From the NCBI GenBank assembly GCA_037893225.1, contig JAZGUH010000533.1:1488001-1552000 (forward strand): a stretch of 64,000 nt of DNA, given 5' to 3'. The DNA is from Hippasteria phrygiana (Eukaryota > Echinodermata > Asteroidea > Valvatida > Goniasteridae). The notes under the pieces are model-generated. The model saw only the letters and a list, made by a program, of their open reading frames with translations, was not told the DNA's origin and did no database searches. Positions 54,034 through 64,000 of the stretch are shown here, piece after piece (the stretch's first letter is position 1; each line of letters starts with the position of its first letter). The position numbers were made by a program, and so were the translations under genes.

Positions 54034-55176
54034 CTAGACATCTGGTACAGTGTTTGTGGACAAACACAGGGCTGTTTTGCTTTTTTGTGTAAAATTGTGA
54101 TTAAAATGAAATTTCAAAAATTTCAAAAATCATCAATACAATTGACGATGACGTCATCATGACATCATTTCAGATTTTGCATGCTAGTGACAGTATCTAC
54201 CTACCCACCAATTTTCATGACGATCGGACATATCCTTATATGTGTTTAAAAAAAGCACATTTTTGATGACGTCATCATGACGTCACACATTTTCTTCCCT
54301 TTTAGGGCATATCTTTGAGACCTACCAAAGCTATAACAAAAAGAATTTTGAAACTATCTTGTTTTGTTTGCGAGATATATTTAAAAGAATTTTACGATTT
54401 CAAAATTTCACAAATTCATAACAAATCACGTGATGACGTCATCATGACGTCATTTCAGATTTGGCATGCTGGTGGCAGTATCTACCTACCTACCAATTTT
54501 CATGACGATCGGACCTATCCTTATATGTGTTTTTAAAAAGCACATTTTTGATGACGTCATCATGACGTCACACATTTTTTTCCTTTTTAGGGCATATCTT
54601 TGAGACATACCAAAGCTATAACAAAAAGAATTTTGAAAATATCTTGTTTTGTTCGCTAGATATATTGAAAAGAATGTTACGATTTTCAAATTTTGAAAAA
54701 TTCATAGAAAATCACGTGATGACGTCATCATGACGTCACTTTGGATTCAGCATCCTAGTGACAGTATCTACCTACCCACCAATTTTCATGACGATCGGAC
54801 CTATCCTTATATGTGTTTTAAAAAAGCACATTTTTGATGATGTCATCATGACGTCACACATTTTCTCCCTTTTAGGGCATATCTTTGAGACATACCAAAG
54901 CTATAACAAAATTTTTTTTTTAAATATCTTGTTTTGTTCGCTAGATATATTGAAAAGAATGTTACGATTTTCAAAATTCAAAAATTCATAAAAAATCACG
55001 TGATGACGTCATCATGACCAAAAAGTTCGGGACACATTCTGAGCAGTTTGTCTAAGGGTCTGCCAGGTTTAAAGGCAATCGGGTGCACCAAAGTAGCCAA
55101 AGTGCCGGTCAGAAAGAAAACGTGTACAAATGCTATGGGCAAAAAAGTCTGAAAAGGAAAAAAAAAAAGAAGAAAA
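54034..55176 (-). mobile_element. Helitron-like array unit 1
   Basis: The CTAG at 54034-54037 and the hairpin GTTTGTGGACAAAC (plus strand) mark its 3' end. The body has 286-bp-period subrepeats, each with two TGACGTCATCATGACGTCA-type palindromes (about 54265, 54433, 54551, 54719, 54837). It ends in GTCTGAAAAGG plus an A-rich run before the next CTAG. No Rep/helicase. Short frames containing DDVIMTS are translations of the palindrome. Confidence 0.6.
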
Positions 55177-56671
55177 CTAGACATCTGGTGCAGTGTTTGT
55201 GGACAAACACAGGGCTGTTTTGTTTTTTTGTGTAAAATTATGTGATTTAAATGAAATTTCAAAAATGAAAAAAATTATAGAAAATTAGCCGATGACGTCA
55301 TCGTGACGTCACATAAATTTTCATCTAACACATGCTGGCATAACTAAATACCACGTTTTAACTTAATCTGACTTGTACTTTTGTAGATATATGGCTTCAA
55401 AAAATGCACCTTTAAGATGACGTCACATGACATGTGATGACGTCATCATGACGTAAAAGTTCGGCGCACATTCTGAGCAGTTGGTGTAAGTGTCTGCCTA
55501 CGACTTGTCTAACGACTTGAAAAAAAGACTAGAGATCAACTCTTTATAGACAGCATGCCACACGAAAGCCATGGTTTCTGTCCTTCCCAGAATTCCTTTG
55601 TGTTATATTGAATTTGGTCACAATTTTCAGATGCCTGTTATTTCTTAATACTTGAGTGAGCCACGATCACGAAAATTGTTGAATTAGGTAGACAAAAATT
55701 CAATGTATAAATTTTTTTAATCGGACCGACCCTTACATGCGTAAAAAAAAAAAAATTGATGACGTCATTATGACGTCACACAATTTTCGCCTTTTAGGGC
55801 ATATCTTTGAGACATACCAAAAGCTGTATCAAAAAGAATTTTGAAAATATCTTGTTTTGTTTGCGAGATATATTTAAAAGAATGTTACGATTTCAACATT
55901 TCAAAAATTCATAACAAATCACGTGATGACGTCATCATGACGTCACTTTGGATTTTGCATGCTAGTGCCAGTATCTACCTACCCACCAATTTTCATGACG
56001 ATCGGACCTATCCTTATATGTGTTTTAAAAAAGCACATTTTTGATGATGTCATCATGACGTCACACATTTTTTTCCTTTTTAGGGCATATCTTTGAGACC
56101 TACCAAAGCTATAACAAAAAGAATTTTGAAAATATCTTGTTTCGTTTGCCAGATATATTTAAAAGAATGTTACGATTTTCAAAATTTCAAAAATTCATAA
56201 CAAATCACGTGATGACGTCATCATGACGTCACTTTGGATTTTGCATCCTAGTGCCAGTATCTACCTACCCACCAATTTTCATGACGATCGGACCTATCCT
56301 TATATGTGTTTTAAAAAAGCACATTTTTGATGATGTCATCATGACGTCACACATTTTCTCCCTTTTAGGGCATATCTTTGAGACATACCAGAGCTATAAC
56401 AAAAAGAATTTTGAAAATATCTTGTTTTGTTCGCTAGATATATTGAAAAGAATTTTACGATTTTGAAATTTCAAAAATTCATAAAAAATCACGTGATGAC
56501 GTCATCATCACCAAAAAGTTCGGGACACATTCTGAGCAGTTTGTCTAAGTATCTGCCAAGTTTGAAGGCAATCGGCTGCACCAAAGTAGCCAGAGTGCCA
56601 GGTAGAAAGAAAACGTGTACAAATGCTATGGGCAAAAAAGTCTGAAAAGGAAAACAAAAAAAAAGAAAAAA
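55177..56671 (-). mobile_element. Helitron-like array unit 2
   Basis: CTAG 55177-55180, hairpin, then a variant body that includes the ACCACGTTTTAACTTAATC block before the CRE subrepeats (about 55760, 55926, 56045, 56215, 56335). Ends with GTCTGAAAAGG. Confidence 0.6.
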
Positions 56672-57810
56672 CTAGACATCTGGTACAGTGTTTGTGGACA
56701 AACACAGGGCTGTTTTTTTTTTTTTGTAAAATTTTGTGATTAAAATGAAATTACAAAAATTTCAAAAATCATAAAAAAAATTGCTGATTACGTCATCATG
56801 ACATCATTTCAGATTTTGCATGCTAGTGACAGTATCTACCTACCCACCAATTTTCATGACGATCGGACCTATCCTTATATGTATTTTTAAAAAGCACATT
56901 TTTGATGATGTCATCATGACGTCACACATTTTTTTCCTTTTTAGGGCATATCTTTGAGACCTACCAAAGCTATAACAAAAAGAATTTTGAAAATATCTTG
57001 TTTTGTTTGCCAGATATATTTAAAAGAATTTTACGATTTCAAAATTTCAAAAATTCATAACAAATCACGTGATGACGTCATCATGACGTCATTTCAGATT
57101 TGGCATGCTGGTGGTAGTATCTACCTACCCACCAATTTTCATGACGATCGGACCTATCCTTATATGTATTTTTAAAAAGCACATTTTTGATGATGTCATC
57201 ATGACGTCACACATTTTTTTCCTTTTTAGGGCATATCTTTGAGACATACCAAAGCTATAACAAAAAGAATTTTGAAAATATCTTGTTTTGTTCGCCAGAT
57301 ATATTGAAAAGAATGTTACGATTTTCAAATTTTGAAAAATTCATAAAAAATCACGTGATGACGTCATCATGACGTCACTTTGGATTCAGCATCCTAGTGA
57401 CAGTATCTACCTACCCACCAATTTTCATGACGATCGGACATATCCTTATATGTGTTTTAAAAAAGCACATTTTTGATGATGTCATCATGACGTCACACAT
57501 TTTTTTCCTTTTTAGGGCATATCTTTGAGACATACCAAAGCTATAACAAAAAGAATTTTGAAAATATCTTGTTTTGTTCGCTAGATATATTGAAAAGAAT
57601 TTTACGATTTTCAAAATTCAAAAATTCATAAAAAATCACGTGATGACGTCATCATGACCAAAAAGTTCGGGACACATTCTGAGCAGTTTGTCTAAGTGTC
57701 TGCCAAGTTTAAAGCCAGTCGGGTGCACCAAAGTAGCCAAAGTGCCGGTAAGAAAGAAAACGTGCACAAATGCTATGGGCAAAAAGTCTGAAAAGGAAAA
57801 AAAAAAAAAA
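56672..57810 (-). mobile_element. Helitron-like array unit 3
   Basis: CTAG 56672-56675. Closest in structure to unit 1 (same subrepeat order and similar length, 1139 against 1143 bp). CRE palindromes at about 56905, 57071, 57190, 57358 and 57477. Confidence 0.6.
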
Positions 57811-60386
57811 CTAGAGCTTTAGTGTTTGTGGACAAACACAGGGCTGTTTCGTTTTTTTTTTTTTTGGTAGTTTGATTCTTATTCTTGAGATTTCAATGGT
57901 GGATAAAATATCTCGTTTTATGGTCGTCTAGGTCAAGCAATCATGTAGGCTTATTCATAATCTTTTTAGAAATGTGAGCATACAAGCAGTTGATGACCAT
58001 GATTACGTCATCAGACGTCACACATTTTTCACATTTATATTTAAGTGTGTATGACCTAAAAATATATTACAAAAATAATTATACAAAATTGTTTAAAATT
58101 CATGTTAGATACCACGTTTCAACTTAATCGGACTTGTACTTCTTAATATATATGGCTTCAAAAACTGCCCCTTTAAGATGACGTCACGTAACATGTGATG
58201 ACGTCATCATAATGTAATGTCAATTTTCATCTATAAACCTACTAGGCTACCTAGATATTACTTTTCAACTTAATCGGACTTGTACTTTTGTTTATATATG
58301 GCTTCAAAAACTGCCCCTTTAAGATGACGTCACGTGACATGTGATGACGTCAACATAACGTCATGTCAATTTCCATTTATAACACCCGGTGGCATACCTA
58401 GATATTACGTTTCAACTTAATCGGACTTGTACTTTTGTAGATATATGGCTTCGAAAAAATGCCCCTTTAAGACGACGTCACGTGACATGTGATGACATCA
58501 TCATGACGTAAAAGTTTGGCACACGTTGTGAGCAGTTGGGGTAAGTGTCTGCCAAGTTTAAAAGTAGCCAAAGTGAACGGTAAGAAAGAATACGTTTACA
58601 AATGCTAAGGGCAATAATCTAGCGAGTGCCCCTTTAAGATGAAACCACGTGACATGTTATGACTTGACCATAACGTTATGTCAATGTTCATCTATAACAC
58701 CCGGTGGCATACCTAGATATTACGTTCCAACTTAATCGGACTTGTACTTTTGTAGATATATGACTTTGAAAAATGCCCCTTTAAAGATGACGTCACGTGA
58801 CATGTGATGACGTCACCATGACGTAAAAGTTCGGCACACATTGTGAGCAGTTGGGGTAAGTGTCTGCCAAGTTTAAAAGTAGCCAAAGTGGCTGGTAAGA
58901 AAGAAAAAAATTACAATTGCTATGGGCAATATTCTAGCGACTTGAAAAAAAGAATTGTTTCATGACGTCATCATGACGTCACACAATTTTCGCTTTTTAG
59001 GGCATATCTTTGAGACATACCAAAGCTGTAACAAAAATAATTTTGAAAATGTCTTGTTTTGTTCGCTAGATATATTGAAAAGAATGTTACGATTTTAAAA
59101 CTTCAAAAATTTAGCGACTTGAAAAAAGACTAGAAATCAACCCCTTTTATAAACAGCAAGCACATAATAGCCATGGTTATCTGCCCGTCCCAGAATTCCT
59201 TTGTGTTATATTGAATTTGGTCTAAATTTTGAAATGGCTGTTATTTCTTACTTGAGTGAGCCACGATCATGAAATTTTGGAATCAGGGAGAGGAAAATTC
59301 AATATATACATTTTTGTAATCGGATTGACCCTTACATGCGTTTAAAAAAATAAATGTTTTGATGACGTCATCATGACGTCACACATTTTCTCCCTTTTAG
59401 GGGATATCTTTGAGACATACCAAAGCTATAACAAAAATAATTTTGAAAATATATTGTTTTGTTCGCTAGATATATTGAAAACAATGTTACGATTTTAAAA
59501 TTTCAAAAATTCATAAAAAGTCACGTGATGACGTCATTATGACCTCATTTTAGATTTTGCATGCTAGTGACAGTATCTACCTACCCACCACTTTTCATGA
59601 CGATCGGACTTATCCTTATATGTGTTTTAAAAAATCACACTTTTGATGACGTCATCATGACGTCACACATTTTTTCCCTTTGAGGGCATATCTTTGAGAC
59701 ATACCAAAGCTATCACAAAAAAAAAATTGAAAATATCGTGTTTTGTTCGCTAGATATATTGAAAAGAATGTTACGATTTTAAAACTTCAAAAATTTAGCG
59801 ACTTGAAAAAAGACTAGAAATCAACCCCTTTTATAAACAGCAAGCACATAATAGCCATGGTTATCTGCCCGTCCCAGAATTCCTTTGTGTTATATTGAAT
59901 TTGGTCTAAATTTTGAAATGGCTCTTATTTCTTACTTGAGTGAGCCACGATCATGAAATTTTGGAATTTGGTACAGAAAAATTCAATGTATACATTTTTG
60001 TAATCGGATTGACCCTTACATGCGTTAAAAAAAAAACACATTTTTGATGACGTCATCATGACGTCGCACAATTTTCGCTTTTTAGGGCATATCTTTGAGA
60101 CATACCAAAGCTGTAACAAAAAGAATTTTGAAAATATCTTGTTTTGTTCGCTAGATATATTGAAAAGAATGTTACGATTTTCAAATTTCAAAAATTCATA
60201 AAAAATCACGTGATGACGTCATCATGACGTAAAAGATCGGCATACATTCTGAGCAGTTGGTCTAAGTGTCTGCTAAGTTTAAATGCAATCGGTTGCTTAA
60301 AAGTAGCCAAAGTGCCGGTCAGAAAGAAAACGTGTACAAATGCTATGGGCAAAAGTCTGAAAAAGAAGAAAAAAAAAGAAGAAAAA
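57811..60386 (-). mobile_element. Helitron-like array unit 4
   Basis: CTAG 57811-57814. The longer form: after the head shared with 2384-2654 it has repeated ATATGGCTTCAAAAACTGCC / GATGACGTCACGTGACATG blocks and then CRE subrepeats. An internal duplication of about 660 bp is visible (GACTAGAAATCAACCCC at about 59130 and 59815). Confidence 0.6.
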
Positions 60387-63053
60387 CTAGACGGACGGTG
60401 TTTGTGGACAAACACAGGGCTGTTTCGCTTTTTATTTTTTTTAGTTTGGATGTGAAATGTGAATACAATAATTAAAGTTCGTCAAACAATCGCGCTCCTG
60501 CCAGTTTTCTTTGTTAGACTTTGAAAATGATTAAAGTTGTTTGTAATAGTCACTTGTGATGACGTCAAAATAACGTAATGTAAATTTTCATCTGTAAACT
60601 TGCTGACCTACCTAGATATTACATTTAAAATAATCAAACTTGTACTTTTGTAGATATACAATGTATGGCTTCAAAAACTGCCCCTTTAAGATAACGTCAC
60701 GGGACATGTGATGACGTCATCATAACGTCATGTCAATTTTCATCTATAAACCTGCTTGCCTACCCGACTATATATTACATTTCAAATAAATCGGAGCTGT
60801 ACTTTTGTAGATATATGGCTTCGAAAAATGCCTCTTTAAGATAATGACACGAAACAAGTGATGACGTAATCATGACATCATAATTTTTTTAATTTAAAAT
60901 ACCTACTGGGCTACCTAGATATTACTTTTGAACTTAATCGGACTTGTACTTTTGTTTATATATGGCTTCAAAAACTGCACCTTTAAGATGACGTCATGTA
61001 ACATGTGATGACATCATAATAATGTCATGTAAATTTTCATCTATAAACCTATTGGGCAACCTAGATATTACTTTTCAACTTAATCAGACATGTACTTCTT
61101 AATATATATGGATTCAAAAACTGCCCCTTTAAGATGACGTCACGTAACATGTGATGATGTCATCATAACGTAATGTCAATTTTCATCTATAAACCTACTA
61201 GGCTACCTGGATATTACTTTTCAACTTAATCGGACTTGTACTTTTGTAGATATATAGCTTTGAAAAAATGCCCATTTAATATGACGTCACGTGACATGTG
61301 ATGACATCATCATGACGTAAAAGTTTGGCACACATTGTGAGCAGTTGGGGTAAGTGTCTACCAAGTTTAAAAGTAGCCAAAGTGGCCGGTAAGAAAGTAA
61401 ACGTTTAAAAATGCTATGGGCAATAATCTAGCAAGTGCCCCTTTAAGATGACACCACGTGACATGTTATGACTTGATCATAACGTTATGTCCATGTTTAT
61501 CTATAACACCCGGTGGCATACCTAGATATTACGTTCCAACTTAATCGGACTTGTACTTTTGTAGATATATGGCTTCGAAAAATGCCCCTTTAAGATGACG
61601 TCACGTGACATGTGATGACGTCATCATAACATCATGTCAATGTTCATCTATAACACCCGGTGGCATACCTAGATATTACGTTTCAACTTAATCGGACTTG
61701 TACTTTTGTAGATATATGGCTTCGAAAAAATGCCCCTTTAAGATGACGTCACGTGACATGTGATGACGTCATCATGACGTAAATGTTCGGCACACATTGT
61801 TAGCAGTTGGCGTAAGTGTCTGCCAAGTTTAAAAGTAGCCAAAGTGGCCGGTAAGAAAGAAAACGTTTACAAATGCTATGTGCAATATTCTAGCGACTTG
61901 AAAAAAGAATTTTTTTTATGACGTCATCATGACGTCACACAATTTGCGCTTTTTATGGCATATCTTTGAGACATACCAAAGCTATAACAAAAAGAATTTT
62001 GAAAATATCTTGTTTTGTTCGCTAGATATATTGAAAAGAATGTTACGATTCTAAAACTTCAAAAATTTAGCGACTTGAAAAAAGACTAGAAATCAATCCC
62101 TTTTATAAACAGCAAGCACATAATACCCATGGTTATCAGCCCTTCCCAGAATTCCTTTGTGTTATATTGAATTTGGTCTAAATTTTGAAATGGCTCCTAT
62201 TTCATACTTGAGTGAGCCACGATCATGAAATTTTGGAATTAGGTACAGGAAAATTCAACGAATACCTTTTTGTAATCGGATTGACCCTTACATGCGTTTA
62301 AAAAAAAAAGATTTGTTGATGACGTCATCATGACGTCACACAATTTTCGCTTTTTAGGGCATATCTTTGAGACATACCAAAGCTGTAACAAAAATAATTT
62401 TGAAAATATCTTGTTTTGTTCGCTAGATATATTGAAAAGAATGTTACGATTTTAATACTTCAAAAATTCAGCGACTTGAAAAAAGACTAGAAATCAACCC
62501 CTTTTATAAACAGCAAGCACATAATACCCATGGTTATCAGCCCTTCCCAGAATTCCTTTGTGTTATATTGAATTTGGTCTAAATTTTGAAATGGCTCCTA
62601 TTTCATACTTGAGTGAGCCACGATCATGAAATTTTGGAATTAGGTACAGGAAAATTCAATGTATACATTTTTGTAATCGGATTGACCCTTACATGCGTTT
62701 ACAAAAAAACATATTTTTGATGACGTCATCATGACGTCACACAATTTTCGCAATTTAGGGCATATCTTTGAGACATACCAAAGCTATAAGAAAAAGAATT
62801 TTGAAAATATCTTGTTTTGTTCGCTAGATATAATTTAATGAATGTTACGATTTTCAAAATTCAAAAATTCATAAAAAATCACGTGATGACGTCATCATGA
62901 CGTAAAAGTTCGGCATGCATGCTGAGCAGTTGGTCTAAGTGTCTGTTAAGTTTAAAGGCAATCGGCTGCATAAAAGTAGCCAAAGTCCCTGGCAGAAAGA
63001 AATCGTGTACAAACGCTATGGGCAAAAGTCTGAAAAAGAAAAAAAAAAAAAAA
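60387..63053 (-). mobile_element. Helitron-like array unit 5
   Basis: CTAG 60387-60390. Long form with five or more ACCTAGATATTAC(T/G)TT...CCCCTTTAAGATGACGTCACGTGACATG blocks (60600-61770), then CRE subrepeats to 62900. Confidence 0.6.
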
Positions 63054-64000
63054 CTAGAGCTTTGGTGTTTGTGGACAAACACAGGGCTGTTTCGTTTGGG
63101 GGGTTTTTGGTAGTTTGATTCTTAATTTTTGAGATTTCAATGGTGGATCAAAAAATCTCGTTTTACATTCATGGTCGTCTACGACAGGTCATGCAATCAC
63201 GTAGGCTTATTCATAATCGTTTTGGAAATGTGAGCATACAAGGAGTTGATGACCATGATTACGTCATCAGACGTCACACATTTTTCACATTTATATTTAA
63301 GTGTGTATGACCTAAAAATATATTACAAGAATTATCAAAAATTGTTTAAAATTCATGTTAGATACCACGTTTCAACTTAATCGAACTTGTACTTTTGTAG
63401 ATAGATGGCTTCAAAAACTGCCCCTTTAAGATGACGTCACGTGACATGTGATGAAGTCATGATAATGTCATGTCAATTTTCATCTATGAACCTGCAGATC
63501 TGCCTGGATATTACATTTCAACTTAATCGAACTTGTACTTTTGTTTATATGTGGCTTCAAAAACTGCCCATTTAAGATTACGTCAGGTGACATGTCATGA
63601 AGTCATCATAACGTCATGTCAATTTTCATCTATAAACCTGCTGGCCTACTTAGATATTACATTTCAACTTAATCGAGCTTGTACTTTTGTAGATATGGCT
63701 TCAAAAACTGCCCCTTTAAGATGACGTCACGTGACATGTGATGACATCATGATAATGTCATGTCAATTTTCAGCTATAAACCTACTGGGCTACCTAGATA
63801 TTACTTTTCAACTTAATCGAACTTGTAATTTTGTTTATATATGGCTTCAAAAACTGCCCCTTTAAGATGACGTCACGTGGCATGTCATGACGTCATCAAG
63901 AGGTAAAAGTTCGGCACACATTGTGAGCAGTTAGTCTAAGTGTCTGCCAAGTTTAAAAGTACCCAAAGTGCCGGTAAGAAAGAAAACGTGTACAAATGCT
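63054..64000 (-). mobile_element. Helitron-like array unit 6, cut by window end
   Basis: CTAG 63054-63057, with the same head as 2384 and 57811, continuing past the window. Array length is therefore unknown. Confidence 0.6.

Noticed and set aside
54315..62879. Many short frames containing DDVIMTS and YLPTNFHDDRTYPYM
   Set aside because: DDVIMTS is the reading of the CRE palindrome. Frames recur only because the DNA is repeated, and they break between units.
1..64000. CRISPR array, bacterial operon or phage content
   Set aside because: Tandem repeats here lack unique regular spacers, and all coding is of eukaryotic transposon type.

Overview
This window is repeat-dense eukaryotic DNA, AT-rich by eye. 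I find no host gene that I can support. Every long reading frame with recognisable protein motifs belongs to a transposable element. The element mix (LINEs of the CR1/L2 type carrying 2A-like NPGP motifs, Penelope-like elements with a GIY-YIG domain, a P-element/THAP9-like transposon, Helitron-like arrays) and the frequent TACATGTACATGTA and TAGGCCTA words suggest a marine invertebrate deuterostome. An echinoderm or hemichordate is my best guess and a cephalochordate is possible. The organism assignment is inference.

Layout. Bases 1-2383 are copy A of a segment repeated as copy B (46655-46923 plus 51004-54033) and as a broken reverse copy C (about 22500-28880). From 2384 to about 10110 lies a minus-strand Helitron-like element, interrupted by a 3995-bp TIR element full of CCAATTGG minisatellites (2655-6649) and by a second Helitron-like element (6672 to about 9335). 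A tandem segmental duplication (12081-13955 and 14461-16485) holds two foldback elements with a 16-bp VNTR in the loop. A plus-strand Helitron-like element follows at 16610-19612. Copy C contains a TTAA-flanked Kolobok-like element (22783-23748), a MITE, and a Penelope-like element (24089-28680) that is itself split by a 3300-bp CACTA-type element (24935-28234).

An L2-type LINE on the minus strand (about 30176-35340) has two frameshifts and an insertion that carries a Crypton-like domain. An 833-bp near-perfect palindrome (36067-36899) sits between 15-bp direct repeats.

The centrepiece is a P-element/THAP9-like transposon at 37287-46333. It has TIRs, subterminal inverted repeats and a 7-bp target duplication, and I can assemble a spliced THAP domain plus a DDE transposase. 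Five further elements lie in its two introns and none in its exons.

Copy B is split by a CR1-type LINE insertion (46924-51003) with a canonical 2A motif and PHD-like finger, and by a second Penelope fragment (51377-52260). From 54034 to the window end there are at least six head-to-tail Helitron-like units. They are packed with the palindrome TGACGTCATCATGACGTCA (paired CRE sites), often next to the E-box TCACGTGA.

Paralogous empty sites inside the window (copy A for insertions in copies B and C; one Penelope copy for the CACTA insertion in the other) allow many insertion boundaries to be set to the base. All similarity statements come from reading the sequence; no database search was run.
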